Source: Bradyrhizobium guangdongense
GTDB lineage: Bacteria; Pseudomonadota; Alphaproteobacteria; Rhizobiales; Xanthobacteraceae
Reading direction: 5' to 3'
Assembly: GCF_004114975.1 (NCBI RefSeq)
Contig: NZ_CP030051.1
Span: 6,014,001 to 6,078,000, forward strand
DNA: 64,000 nucleotides
The translations under genes were made by a program, and so were the position numbers. The notes beneath the pieces were generated by a model. That model saw nothing but the letters and a program-made list of their open reading frames with translations, was not told the origin of the DNA and ran no database searches. Shown piece after piece: positions 1 through 8,628 of this stretch. Numbering within the stretch: position 1 is the first letter of the stretch; each line of letters opens with the position of its first letter.

Positions 1-274
1 TGTTGAAGCTTGGAAAGTCCCGGGGGTCGTCGAGCCAGACGCCGCAACGCACGACATCCTTGGGCTCATAACCGGCCTCGGTGAGGATGGCGAGCATGTT
101 GCGGATTGCCTTGTGCGATTGCGGGATGATGCCGCCCTCGATCACCTCGCCGTTCTCCATCGGCGTCTGGCCGGAGACGTAGAGCCAGCCATCGGCTTGC
201 ACGGCGCGGGCAAACGGAAGGTGCTGGCCGCCGGTGCCGGTGCCACCGGCCGCGCCGTATCGTTTCAACGTCAT
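1..274 (-). CDS. RidA/YjgF-family protein, partial
   Basis: The coding frame starts at the ATG complementary to 272-274 and runs off the left edge of the window, so about 91 N-terminal residues are visible and the C-terminus is missing. The visible part contains SGQTPMENG followed by a region rich in IRNMLAILTEAGYEPKDV, which is the usual pattern of the RidA/YjgF family. Such proteins hydrolyse reactive enamine or imine intermediates released by pyridoxal-phosphate or amino-acid oxidising enzymes. It lies 25 bp downstream of the D-aminoacylase gene on the same strand, so it probably belongs to that operon and clears imines formed from the released amino acid. The family is clear; the substrate is inferred. 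Confidence 0.85.
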   Translation of the reverse strand, partial: MTLKRYGAAGGTGTGGQHLPFARAVQADGWLYVSGQTPMENGEVIEGGIIPQSHKAIRNMLAILTEAGYEPKDVVRCGVWLDDPRDFPSFN

Positions 275-299
275 TGCATATTGTCCTGCGTCTGGTGGT

Positions 300-1910
300 T
301 TAAGTCAGAGCACGGCCCGGCCGCGCGAAGGTGCTGCGTCCGTCCATGACCACGGCCTCGCCGGCGACGAACACCGCACGGATGCCGGCTGGCATCTCCG
401 TCGGCCTCTCGAACGTCGCCTTGTCCATGATGGTGTCGTCGAACAGCGTGAGATCGGCGATCATGCCCGGCCGCAGGATGCCGCGGTCGGACAGGCCGAA
501 GCGCTGGGCGGGCAACGCGGTCATCCGCCGCACCGCATCTTCCAGCGTCAGCCAGCCCTGCTCGCGCGTCAGCCGGCCGGCGACGCGCGGGAAACTGCCA
601 TAGGCGCGCGGATGCGGCTTGGTGCCCGGACGCGGAATGCCGTCGGAGCCGACCATGTGCAGGCGATGGGTGAAGGCGGCGCGCAAGTCCGCCTCGTCGA
701 GCTGGAACATGATGATGCCGGTCTGGCCCTGATCCTCCTCGATGCAGCGAACCATGAGGTCGAAAGGCGAGATGCCGAGCTCACGCGCGGCATCGACCAT
801 CGACTTGCCCTCGAGCGGCTTCAGCGCTGCATTGCCGGTGCCGGAGATCCGCACATTGTGCCAGCCGATCAGCACGATCTTGGACTGCGCGGCATGCGGA
901 TCCGGATCGCCCTCCTCTACGAGCGCGCGCAGCGCCTCGCGCCGCGCCGGATCGCGCAGCCGTTCGCGCAAAGCATCGATGCCGCCTTCGAGCGCGGCCG
1001 GCGGCAGCAATTGCAGCATGTAGGAGCTGCCGGCGGGATAGGGATACATGTCGAAGGAGATGTCGATCCCCTCCGCGCGCGCCACCTCGAGCCGGTCGAG
1101 CGCCTTGGGGATGGCGCCCCAGTTCGGCTTGCCCGCCGATTGCAGATGCGACAGCAGCCCCGCCGCGCCTGAGGCGCGCAGGATCGCGATGAACTCGTCG
1201 ATCGATTGCAGGAGGCCCGCTTCATAGCTGCGGATATGGGCGGTGAGCAGCTTGCCGTGCGCCCGCACGGTCTCGGCCAGGGCGTTCAGCTCAGTGGCGT
1301 CGGCAAAAGCGCTCGGCGGATAGACGAGGCCGAGCGACAGGCCCGCGGCACCTTGGGCGAGCTGCTGCGCGAGCAGCGCCTGCATCGCCGCGATCTCCTT
1401 GCCGGTCGCCGCGCGGCGCTCGTAGCCGAGCACGGCGAGCCTGATCGCGGCATGGCCGACCAGGGAGACGAGGTTGAGCGCGACCCCCGGCCCTTCCAGC
1501 GCGCGCCGGTAGCCGTCGAAGCTGCCGAAGACTTCGTTCGCTTGGGTCTCGCCGGCGAGACCGGAGAAGTGCAGGCGCAGCATCTCGGCGGAATTTTCGG
1601 TTGCCGGATAGAGCGAGAAGCAGCAATTGCCGACCACGAGCGTGGTCACGCCTTGCAAGACCTTCTCGGGCCTGTCGGGCTCGCGCAGGCAGATCAGATC
1701 GTCATGGCAATGGGCGTCGATGAAGCCGGGCGCGAGATAGCATCCGCGGCCGTCGACGATGTCGGCGTCCTCGGCAGGCAAGGCGGCGCCGATCGCCGCG
1801 ATGCGGCTGCCGCTGATGCGCAAATCCGCCTCGAACCACGGCGCGCCGGTGCCGTCGATCACGCGGGCCGCGCGGATGAGCGTATCCTTGCCGTTGGACT
1901 TTTGGGACAT
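300..1910 (-). CDS. N-acyl-D-amino-acid deacylase (amidohydrolase)
   Basis: This 536-residue protein belongs to the D-aminoacylase branch of the amidohydrolase superfamily, which hydrolyses N-acyl-D-amino acids to a carboxylate and a free D-amino acid. The N-terminal metal-binding motif is D65-A-H67-C-H69-D70, and the GNCCFS segment near residue 96 matches the position of the metal-bridging cysteine of this family. The FDMYPYPAGSSYM region and the C-terminal HPRAYGSFPRVAGR segment are also typical of D-aminoacylases. Length is normal for the family. It lies 9 bp after the MFS carrier gene and just before the RidA gene, suggesting an uptake and deacylation pathway for an acylated or D-configured amino acid. 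The exact substrate cannot be read from sequence. Confidence 0.85.
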   Translation of the reverse strand: MSQKSNGKDTLIRAARVIDGTGAPWFEADLRISGSRIAAIGAALPAEDADIVDGRGCYLAPGFIDAHCHDDLICLREPDRPEKVLQGVTTLVVGNCCFSLYPATENSAEMLRLHFSGLAGETQANEVFGSFDGYRRALEGPGVALNLVSLVGHAAIRLAVLGYERRAATGKEIAAMQALLAQQLAQGAAGLSLGLVYPPSAFADATELNALAETVRAHGKLLTAHIRSYEAGLLQSIDEFIAILRASGAAGLLSHLQSAGKPNWGAIPKALDRLEVARAEGIDISFDMYPYPAGSSYMLQLLPPAALEGGIDALRERLRDPARREALRALVEEGDPDPHAAQSKIVLIGWHNVRISGTGNAALKPLEGKSMVDAARELGISPFDLMVRCIEEDQGQTGIIMFQLDEADLRAAFTHRLHMVGSDGIPRPGTKPHPRAYGSFPRVAGRLTREQGWLTLEDAVRRMTALPAQRFGLSDRGILRPGMIADLTLFDDTIMDKATFERPTEMPAGIRAVFVAGEAVVMDGRSTFARPGRALT

Positions 1911-1919
1911 GCCCTCTCC

Positions 1920-3239
1920 TCAAGTCGCAGGCACGGCGCCGGCGGGCGATGCCTCCTCGAAATCCGGGATCGACTCGATCCGGCCGAGCACCACGACATA
2001 GAAGAAGATGCCGATCAGCAGCACGACGCCAGCAATCATGAAAGCGCCGGCAAAGGATTGCGTCCAGTCGACGACGATGCCGGTCACGATCGGCGCAAGC
2101 ACGCCCATCATGTTGTTGGTGAAATTCAGAATGCCGCCGACGGTTCCCGCCCCGCCCTTCGGCGCGATCAGCGACACGATCGAGGAGCCGACGGGTGCGG
2201 CGGCCGACAGCCCCGAGATCGCGATCGACAGCCACAGCAGCGCCCAGCCCGGCTTGACGGTGAAGGCCGCGCCGATCACGGCGAGCCCCATCAGCATGCC
2301 GACGATGATCACCGACTGGCGCACCCGCGTCGCATCGTAGCCGCGCGCGATCAGATGATCGACCAGGAAGCCGCCGATCAGGAGGTCGGACAAGGTCGCG
2401 AAGATCCAGGGAATGGTCGAATAGCCCGCCGCCGACATCAGGTTCATATGCATGGTCTGGGCGAGATAGCCCGGCAGCCAGGTCAGGAAGAGATAGAAGG
2501 TGTAGCCATAGGCGGAGAAGCCGATGGTGAGGCCCCAGACCTTGCGGTTGCGCAGGAGGTAGCCGAGCATGCGGCTCTGTCCCGCCGTGGCCCGTCCTTC
2601 CGGCGTGCCGCCGCCAGCGATGATGTAGTCATGCTCCGCCCTGGAGAGCTTCGGATCCTCGCTCGGGTTCCGGTAGATGACATAGTAGGCGACGAAATAC
2701 AGAAAGCTCAGCAGCGCGGTGACGCCAAAGCCCCACCGCCAGCCGTAGAGAAAGATCACATAGGCGACCAGCGGCACGCCGATCACATTGGAGAATTTGG
2801 CGGCGGAATCGAAGATCGCGGTCGAGCGCGCGCGCTCATCCAGCGGAAACCAGTGGCCGGTCGCCTTCTGGCTGGCCGGAAAGGCCGGCGCTTCGGCGAC
2901 GCCGAGCAGCAGGCGCGCGGCAGCGATGCCCCAGAGCCCGCTGGCGAGCGCGGTGATGGTGGCGGCGACCGCCCAGAGGAAGCTCGAGGCACGGCCGACC
3001 GCGGTGACGCCGAAACGGTCGAGCACCATGCCGCCTGGGACCTGCAGCAGCGAATAGGTCCAGAAGAATGCGCTGCCGAGCAGCCCGATGTCGGTCGCGG
3101 TGAGGCCAAGCTCCTTCGTGAGCTCCGGCGTCGCGGCGGAGAGCCCGACGCGATCGATGTAGTTGATGAGAATTCCGACGCCGAGGAGACAACCGATCAT
3201 CCAGCGTCGCCCGGGTACCTGTTGGCCTGCATTTGCCAT
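1920..3239 (-). CDS. MFS transporter, anion:cation symporter-like
   Basis: The 439-residue protein is hydrophobic throughout, with the twelve-segment pattern of the major facilitator superfamily. The early LLGVGILINYIDRVGLS segment and the ATGHWFPLDERARSTAIFDSA loop after the fifth helix match the anion:cation symporter (ACS) family, whose members import organic acids and sugar acids. It is the first gene of a three-gene minus-strand group with the deacylase and RidA, with 9 bp between it and the deacylase, so it is the likely importer of the deacylase substrate. The start codon complements 3237-3239; a candidate operator lies about 80 bp upstream. Confidence 0.85.
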   Translation of the reverse strand: MANAGQQVPGRRWMIGCLLGVGILINYIDRVGLSAATPELTKELGLTATDIGLLGSAFFWTYSLLQVPGGMVLDRFGVTAVGRASSFLWAVAATITALASGLWGIAAARLLLGVAEAPAFPASQKATGHWFPLDERARSTAIFDSAAKFSNVIGVPLVAYVIFLYGWRWGFGVTALLSFLYFVAYYVIYRNPSEDPKLSRAEHDYIIAGGGTPEGRATAGQSRMLGYLLRNRKVWGLTIGFSAYGYTFYLFLTWLPGYLAQTMHMNLMSAAGYSTIPWIFATLSDLLIGGFLVDHLIARGYDATRVRQSVIIVGMLMGLAVIGAAFTVKPGWALLWLSIAISGLSAAAPVGSSIVSLIAPKGGAGTVGGILNFTNNMMGVLAPIVTGIVVDWTQSFAGAFMIAGVVLLIGIFFYVVVLGRIESIPDFEEASPAGAVPAT

Positions 3240-3320
3240 GTCGTATCCTCGCTTGGACGCAGGTGCGCCTCTCCCGCTCCGGCCTGGGACCGGGAGACCT
3301 TCGCGACGCCTGCAACTACA

Positions 3321-3353
3321 TTGTCTCTTATAGTGGACAATATTATCTTATAG
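3321..3353 (-). promoter_or_regulatory. Candidate operator for the IclR regulator
   Basis: An inverted repeat TTGTC/GACAA (arms 3321-3325 and 3336-3340, 10-bp spacer) overlaps two direct copies of TCTTATAG at 3326-3333 and 3346-3353, starting 20 bp apart and so on the same DNA face. The stretch is AT-rich in a GC-rich background and lies between the MFS gene and the IclR gene. Read on the minus strand the repeats include TATAAG, similar to a -10 box, so a bound regulator could block polymerase. Binding by the adjacent IclR protein is inferred. Confidence 0.5.
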
Positions 3354-3459
3354 CGTCACGTTAGATATCACGACGGCATCGTGTCAAGCCCTGAGCGCGC
3401 GTCGAGCACGCAGCAGACAATGCGCCTGCATCGTCCGTAGCGCTGCCGATCGGCTCAGC

Positions 3460-4230
3460 TTAGTGACTGTCCGAGAGTTCAGTCGCGGTCGCGACCAGAT
3501 CGTCGAGCAGCGCGGTCCTGCGCGCCTTCAGCGAGTCCGCGGGGATGACGAAGCAAAGTGTCGCGACCGCGACGCCCTTCTTGTCGCGAATGGGGGCGGC
3601 AAGACACGACGTGAACCGATCGGACAATGCCGTGGTCACGCATTTGCCGTCGCGTCTGGCGCGCGCGACGTCCTTGATGAAATCATCGACGTCGAGCACG
3701 CGGCCATCCGGAAGACGAAAATCCTCCTTCGGAACGAATGCACGAATTTCCGTCGGGCTCATATGATCGAGCAGCAATCTGCCGGATGCCGTCCATGGCA
3801 GCGGCACCTCGACGCCGACATCCGTCGTGATCCGGAACAGGCCCGACCCGTCGCGGGTATCGACCACGACGTATTTGCGGCCGCGCAGCGCGCAGAGTTG
3901 CGCGGTGGCGCTGTGCCGGGTCGCCAGCCGGTCGAGCGCCTCGCCGCATCGGCGATGCAGGGGATTGGCCTCCGCATAGGCCTGGCCATAGAGATGCACC
4001 GCCTTGCCGAAATAGACCTGACCGCCCTCGCCGACACTCTCGAGCAAATCCGCCTCGATCAGGCGATTGGCGATGGCGTAGACAGTCGACCGCGGCGCTC
4101 CCATCTGCTTGGCGAGGTCACTGAGCTTGGAGGGCGCGCGCAAATGCAGCAGCGCTTCCAGGAGATCGATGGTCCGATCAATCCCGTTCTGGCGTTCCGC
4201 GGGCGGGGCGCCCTTCTTGGGTGCGGCCAA
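3460..4230 (-). CDS. IclR-family transcriptional regulator
   Basis: The 256-residue protein has the two-domain layout of IclR regulators: an N-terminal winged helix-turn-helix (about residues 15-80, GIDRTIDLLEALLHL then GAPRSTVYAIANRLIEADLL) and a C-terminal effector domain (about 90-250). The C-terminal ALSDRFTSCLAAPIRDKKGV segment matches the usual IclR ligand-domain signature. It is transcribed in the same direction as the MFS, deacylase and RidA genes but is separated from them by 220 bp holding a candidate operator. It probably controls that operon in response to a small organic acid. Start ATG complements 4228-4230. Confidence 0.9.
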   Translation of the reverse strand: MAAPKKGAPPAERQNGIDRTIDLLEALLHLRAPSKLSDLAKQMGAPRSTVYAIANRLIEADLLESVGEGGQVYFGKAVHLYGQAYAEANPLHRRCGEALDRLATRHSATAQLCALRGRKYVVVDTRDGSGLFRITTDVGVEVPLPWTASGRLLLDHMSPTEIRAFVPKEDFRLPDGRVLDVDDFIKDVARARRDGKCVTTALSDRFTSCLAAPIRDKKGVAVATLCFVIPADSLKARRTALLDDLVATATELSDSH

Positions 4231-4429
4231 ACTTCAACAATCCTTCGTCAGGTTCGCGGTTAGCGGTTTTGGCACAATCCGTGCCGACGGTATAGCGGGC
4301 GGGGCGCGGCCGAGACGATCGGCTTGTGCAGCTCGGCCACATCGCTGTTTCGCTCCGGCTCGAAAGCGAGAGAGGCCTGCAAGGTCTCGGCGATCCCGCG
4401 AGACATGTGAGCCTCGACCGGTCGCTACG

Positions 4430-4945
4430 CTAGCCCCGCGCCTTGCTCCAGTCGGGGGCTACGGTGCCCGAGACGCCCTCAAAGGCACCGTCGACGAGCT
4501 CGAACACCAGCACGCGCGCGGCATCGACCGGGCCCGGCATGGTGATGCGTCCCTTGGGCACGAGTTTGAAGCCGACGCGGCTGTAATAGGGTTCGTCGCC
4601 GACCAGCAGCACGAGGCGATGGCCCTTGTCCCTGGCGTCCTTCAGGGCGCGCTCCATCAACATGCGGCCGATGCCGCGGCTGCGGAACGGCGGCTCGACG
4701 GTGAGCGGCCCGAGCAGCAGCGCCGGCGTCTCGCCGATCATGACAGGCAATTGCCTGACCGAACCGACCAGCAGCGTGCCGATGCGGGCGGTGAAGGAGA
4801 CGTCGAGCAGGTGATCGACATGCTCGCGGATGCGATAGGCGCTGAGCACGAAACGGCCGGGGCCGAAGGTGCGCTCGTGCAGGCGCTCGATCGCCTGAGC
4901 GTCGCCTGGGGATTCAGGACGGATGGTGATTGAGAGATCGTTCAT
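4430..4945 (-). CDS. GNAT-family N-acetyltransferase
   Basis: The 171-residue protein has the GNAT fold: an N-terminal ITIRPESPGDAQAI strand and helix, a central LLGPLTVEPPFRSRGIG segment carrying the acetyl-CoA pyrophosphate-binding R/Q-x-x-G-x-G/A pattern (RSRGIG), and the YYSRVGF motif typical of the YhbS-like subgroup. Such enzymes transfer an acetyl group to an amine on a small molecule or protein. It appears to be a single-gene unit; the 200 bp towards the IclR gene show nothing recognisable. The substrate cannot be predicted. Confidence 0.85.
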   Translation of the reverse strand: MNDLSITIRPESPGDAQAIERLHERTFGPGRFVLSAYRIREHVDHLLDVSFTARIGTLLVGSVRQLPVMIGETPALLLGPLTVEPPFRSRGIGRMLMERALKDARDKGHRLVLLVGDEPYYSRVGFKLVPKGRITMPGPVDAARVLVFELVDGAFEGVSGTVAPDWSKARG

Positions 4946-5003
4946 GTTATTTCGCGGAGTAGCATCTGCGCATCGGCAGGTCCATGGGCCTTGCGCCCCG
5001 CCC

Positions 5004-5939
5004 TCAGCTCCTTTTCGGCGCCGGCTGGGACAGATAGGCCAGCATCTTCATCTCCCGTCGCCCCCGCGTGACGGTGTCGAGCACGAGGCCCGATGAGACC
5101 GACAGCAACGCCATGATCGTCAAGCCCATCGACAGCACGGCGGTCGGCAGGCGCGGCACGAGGCCGGTTTCGAAAAATGTAACGACGATCGGGATCGCGA
5201 GCGTGATCGCGGCCAGCGCCAGCAGGATTCCGATCACGGTGAAGAAGCGCAGCGGCCGCTCCGAGCGGTACAGCTTCAGCATGGTCCCGAGAATGCGAAA
5301 GCCGTCGCGCCAGGTGTTGAGCTTCGAGAACGAGCCTTCAGGTCGCGCGTAGTAGGGTGTCTCGACCTCGGTGACCGGCAGCGACAGCTCGAGCGCGTAG
5401 ACTGCGAGCTCGGTCTCGATCTCGAAACCATCGGACAGCACGGGGAACGATTTGACGAAACGCCGCGAGAACACGCGGTAGCCGGACAGGATGTCCTTGA
5501 AGACCTGGCCGAATGTCGAGGACAGGAAGCCGGTCAGCATGCGATTGCCCATGCGGTGGCCGAGCCGGTAGGCGGCCTGCGACTGATCGATGCGGAGCCC
5601 GACCACCATGTCGAGATGTTCGTCGAGCAACTTGTCGATCATGCGTGGAGCGCTCGGCGCATCGTAGGTGGCGTCGCCGTCGACCAGCACGTAGATATCG
5701 GCCTCGATGTCGGCGAACATGCGGCGCACGACGTGACCCTTGCCCTGCCGCCGCTCGCTGCGCACGATCGCACCGGCCTCGCGCGCGACGGACGCGGTGC
5801 GGTCGCGCGAATTGTTGTCGTAGACGTAGATCTCGGCCGCCGGCAGCGCCTTGCGGAAGTCGGCGACGACGGTCGCGACCGCCGCCTCCTCGTTGTAGCA
5901 GGGCACCAGCACGGCGATGCGTGGTTGCGCAGATGTCAT
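5004..5939 (-). CDS. Glycosyltransferase family 2 with C-terminal membrane anchor
   Basis: The 311-residue protein starts at the ATG complementary to 5937-5939 with MTSAQPRIAVLVPCYNEE. It has a GT2 nucleotide-sugar domain (about residues 1-230; YDNNSRDRT and the DGDATY metal-binding motif), followed by two hydrophobic segments near the C-terminus (about 235-295). This is the dolichol- or polyprenol-phosphate sugar synthase layout seen in GtrB/DPM1-like enzymes, which move a sugar from a nucleotide donor to a lipid carrier on the inner membrane. Its start overlaps the stop of the upstream membrane gene by 4 bp, so the two are translationally coupled. A longer upstream frame is only a shadow of that gene. 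Confidence 0.85.
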   Translation of the reverse strand: MTSAQPRIAVLVPCYNEEAAVATVVADFRKALPAAEIYVYDNNSRDRTASVAREAGAIVRSERRQGKGHVVRRMFADIEADIYVLVDGDATYDAPSAPRMIDKLLDEHLDMVVGLRIDQSQAAYRLGHRMGNRMLTGFLSSTFGQVFKDILSGYRVFSRRFVKSFPVLSDGFEIETELAVYALELSLPVTEVETPYYARPEGSFSKLNTWRDGFRILGTMLKLYRSERPLRFFTVIGILLALAAITLAIPIVVTFFETGLVPRLPTAVLSMGLTIMALLSVSSGLVLDTVTRGRREMKMLAYLSQPAPKRS

Positions 5940-7087
5940 CGCGGCAGCACTCCCAAATTGGTCGACTTGCGCCGGACGGGCGCCGCCTCGCGCGCCTCGA
6001 GCGGTTGCAGCAGCCGCGCGAACGACAGGGTCCACAGCGACAGCATCGTGATCGGTACGACATAATAATGCGTGAAGATCGGGTGAGTCATGAAGAAGCC
6101 GAGGTTGAAGGCGAGGTTGCCGACAGTGAGGAGGGCGGCCTGCCGCGCATGCTCCTCGCCGGCGGCCAACAGCCAGGCCGTCGCCCCGACCGCCAGCACG
6201 ATCAGCACGAACTGCATGTCGCGCAGATACTGGCCGAAGACGGCGAGATCGAAGACCGGCGCGACCACGTCGGCGCTGCCATAAGTCGTTGCCAGTGCGC
6301 TGCCGGCGTTGATGGCCTGGGCGGCCAACGTCGGCGCCATGCCGACGAGCACGCCGGCACCGAAGGCGAGGCCCCGCACGAAGGTCGCGAGCGAGCGCGT
6401 CCACAGGAAGGGAAGGCCGAGGATCAGGAAATAGCCGGCAGCCAGCAGCGCGTTCGGCAATCTGAAGTTGACGGACACACCGAGCAGGAGGCCGATCAGC
6501 GCAACCAGCAGGACGCTGCGTTTGTTCCTCATCAGCCACAACGACGTGAGCAAGCCGGCAACCGCGCACAGCGCCATGGTCGGCGGCACCGAATAGCTCG
6601 CCTTGGCCGGATTGATCATGAGATAGACGGCAAGCGCGCCGAGGACGCCTGCACTGATGACCGACGGCAGCGTCCGCGCCATGACAAGGCCTGACAGCGC
6701 GAGGACGCAGAGGATCAGGCTCGCGGCGATATAGAGCGGCGCCACCTGGTGGCCTTCCGGAAACAAGGCGAGCAGAAAGCCGGTGCCCGGCGGATATTGC
6801 AGCACGACCTTGCCGCTGGGCATCGGATTGTGGCAGGGCCAGCGGATCGGATCCTTCCAATCGGCGAAGCCGATCTCCTTCATCTTGCCTTCGAAATAAT
6901 GGTCGTCGTCCCTGACCGCGTTGGTGTCGAGGCCCCCGATGCCGAAGCGCTGGAACAGATGCGCCTGCCTGAGATAGCAGATGTCGTCATAGACCCCGCG
7001 CGCCTCGCCCCATCGTGACATCGCGACGATGTCGCTGGCAACGATCGCAAGGCAGATCAGGCCGAAGGCGAGTTTTACGGCTTTCAT
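5936..7087 (-). CDS. Polytopic membrane protein, GT-C-like glycosyltransferase candidate
   Basis: I take the start as the ATG complementary to 7085-7087 (MKAVKLAFGLICLAIVASD), giving 383 residues; the in-frame extension to 7165 has no family-like sequence. After one N-terminal helix comes a long periplasmic-looking loop with acidic residues (VYDDICYLRQAHLFQRFG), then about nine further hydrophobic segments. This resembles the GT-C fold of ArnT and PMT enzymes, which use polyprenyl-phosphate sugars. The 4-bp overlap with the downstream GT2 gene supports a pathway in which GT2 makes the lipid-linked sugar and this protein uses it. No specific family is certain. Confidence 0.65.
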   Translation of the reverse strand: MKAVKLAFGLICLAIVASDIVAMSRWGEARGVYDDICYLRQAHLFQRFGIGGLDTNAVRDDDHYFEGKMKEIGFADWKDPIRWPCHNPMPSGKVVLQYPPGTGFLLALFPEGHQVAPLYIAASLILCVLALSGLVMARTLPSVISAGVLGALAVYLMINPAKASYSVPPTMALCAVAGLLTSLWLMRNKRSVLLVALIGLLLGVSVNFRLPNALLAAGYFLILGLPFLWTRSLATFVRGLAFGAGVLVGMAPTLAAQAINAGSALATTYGSADVVAPVFDLAVFGQYLRDMQFVLIVLAVGATAWLLAAGEEHARQAALLTVGNLAFNLGFFMTHPIFTHYYVVPITMLSLWTLSFARLLQPLEAREAAPVRRKSTNLGVLPR

Positions 7088-7133
7088 CGGGCTCCCGTGG
7101 CGCCCGTTCGGGCCGGCAGCAGCATAGCCGCCC

Positions 7134-7625
7134 TCAGCGCCACGTCGCAATCGGAGGCTTGCCATCGAGCACCTCCGCGATCCTCAAGCGGGTGCCGGGC
7201 GTCGCCCCCGCCGGCAGCGCGGCGGTATCGAAGAACCCGCATTCGATGATCTCGCGGTTCGGCTCCGGCAGGCGGTCCTGGCGGAAATGCCTGACGACAT
7301 AGACTGCGACATGGTCGCGGCGGGAGACGTGGTTGTTGAAGAATATCCCATGCAGCACGGCGTCCCCGGTCAGCTCGATATCGCCCTCCTCCTTGAGCTC
7401 GCGGCGCATCGCCTGCTCCATGGTCTCGCCATGGTCGACGCCGCCGCCCGGCAGATACCAGCCCGAGACGTAGCTGTGCTTGACCAGGAACACCTTGTTG
7501 TCCGCATCGAGCACCACGGCGCGGACGCCCAGCGTCATGCCGCGGACCATCAGGAAATAGGCGTGGAAAATCCGCCGCAGCAGCGGCTCGAATCTTCGTC
7601 GGATCTCGTTCAGGCGCGTTCCCAT
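7134..7625 (-). CDS. Nudix hydrolase
   Basis: The 163-residue protein starts best at the ATG complementary to 7623-7625 (MGTRLNEIRRRFEPLL), preceded by GAGAGG; an in-frame start 33 bp upstream has no ribosome-binding site. The Nudix box is present as GGVDHGE then RRELKEEGDI. It fits the consensus except that Asp replaces the final glycine of EExGU, while the catalytic REUxEE residues are intact. The family hydrolyses nucleoside diphosphates linked to other groups. It is divergent from the metallophosphoesterase gene, with 103 bp between them. The substrate is unknown. Confidence 0.85.
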   Translation of the reverse strand: MGTRLNEIRRRFEPLLRRIFHAYFLMVRGMTLGVRAVVLDADNKVFLVKHSYVSGWYLPGGGVDHGETMEQAMRRELKEEGDIELTGDAVLHGIFFNNHVSRRDHVAVYVVRHFRQDRLPEPNREIIECGFFDTAALPAGATPGTRLRIAEVLDGKPPIATWR

Positions 7626-7728
7626 GAGCCTCTCGTGACGGGCGCCGCACAGGCCCATGCAGGCTTGTCTTGCGCGTTGCCGGCGACCTTGCCATTACAG
7701 CGGGGGAATAGCGAGGCAATCGCGCGCG

Positions 7729-8622
7729 ATGACATCTCTGTTGGCACCTTTCACGCTCGCCCATCTGTCCGACCCGCATTTGCCGCCGCTGCCGAAGCCG
7801 CGGCTGGCCGAGCTCGTGGGAAAGCGCGCGCTCGGCTACGTCAACTGGACGCGCAATCGCCACAAATACCAGCGCCGCGAGGTGCTCGACGCGCTGGTCG
7901 CCGACATGCAGGCGCAGGCGCCCGACCACGTCGCAGTCACGGGCGATCTCGTCAATCTGGCGATGGAGGCGGAGTTCGCGCCGGCCCGCGCCTGGCTCGA
8001 CGAGCTCGGACCGCCCGACCGCGTCACCACGATTCCCGGCAATCACGACGCCTATGTCCGTGCCACCTTCCATCGCTTCGGCGAGACGTTTGCGCCCTAT
8101 CTTGCGGGTGATGACGGCAGGGTCGGCTTTCCGAGCGTGCGCCGCCGCGGGCCGGTCGCGCTGATCAGCCTCTCCAGCGCGGTGCCGACGCCGCCCCTGA
8201 TGGCGACGGGCATGCTCGGACGCCACCAGCTCGCCGCGCTCGAACAGATGCTCGACCGGCTCGCGGCCGAGGATGTCTTCCGCGTGCTGCTGGTGCATCA
8301 TCCCCTGAAGTCCGACGCGCGCCAGAAGCGGCTGACGGATTCCGCAAGCCTGCTGGCGCTGCTCAAGCGGCACGGCGTCGAGTTGATCCTGCACGGGCAC
8401 GACCACATCCATTCGACGATGTGGTTCGAAGGCCCTCGCGGCAACATTCCCGCGGTGGGCGTGCCGTCGGCTTCCGCGCTCGCGCACGGGCGCTATCCGG
8501 CGGCGGCCTACAATCTGTTCAGGATCGAGAAGGATGATCTCGGCTGGCGCTGCGAACAGATCGTGCGCAGCATCGATCATGGTTTGCAGGTCCGGGAGAT
8601 CAAGCGCATGCAGTTGATCTAG
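7729..8622 (+). CDS. Metallophosphoesterase (calcineurin-like)
   Basis: The 297-residue protein starts at ATG 7729 (MTSLLAPFTLAHLSDPHL). It carries the five dimetal phosphoesterase motifs in order: D-x-H in LSDPHL, GDLVN, GNHD, VHHP and GHDH. No signal peptide is evident, so it is probably cytoplasmic. Relatives include 3',5'-cyclic nucleotide phosphodiesterases (CpdA/Icc type) and other phosphohydrolases; spacing and length (about 300 residues) are compatible with the cyclic-nucleotide group but not decisive. It appears to be monocistronic and is followed by a dispersed palindromic repeat. Confidence 0.88.
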   Translation: MTSLLAPFTLAHLSDPHLPPLPKPRLAELVGKRALGYVNWTRNRHKYQRREVLDALVADMQAQAPDHVAVTGDLVNLAMEAEFAPARAWLDELGPPDRVTTIPGNHDAYVRATFHRFGETFAPYLAGDDGRVGFPSVRRRGPVALISLSSAVPTPPLMATGMLGRHQLAALEQMLDRLAAEDVFRVLLVHHPLKSDARQKRLTDSASLLALLKRHGVELILHGHDHIHSTMWFEGPRGNIPAVGVPSASALAHGRYPAAAYNLFRIEKDDLGWRCEQIVRSIDHGLQVREIKRMQLI

Positions 8623-8628
8623 TCTCAC

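Noticed and set aside
1206..3353. Open frame of 715 codons on the plus strand opposite the deacylase and MFS genes
   Set aside because: It mirrors the codon phase of the minus-strand genes, has low-complexity Arg/Gly/Asp composition and no family motif.
5940..6860. N-terminal extension of the GT2 frame
   Set aside because: It reads through the upstream membrane gene in the wrong frame; the GT2 start at 5939 fits the family and the 4-bp overlap.
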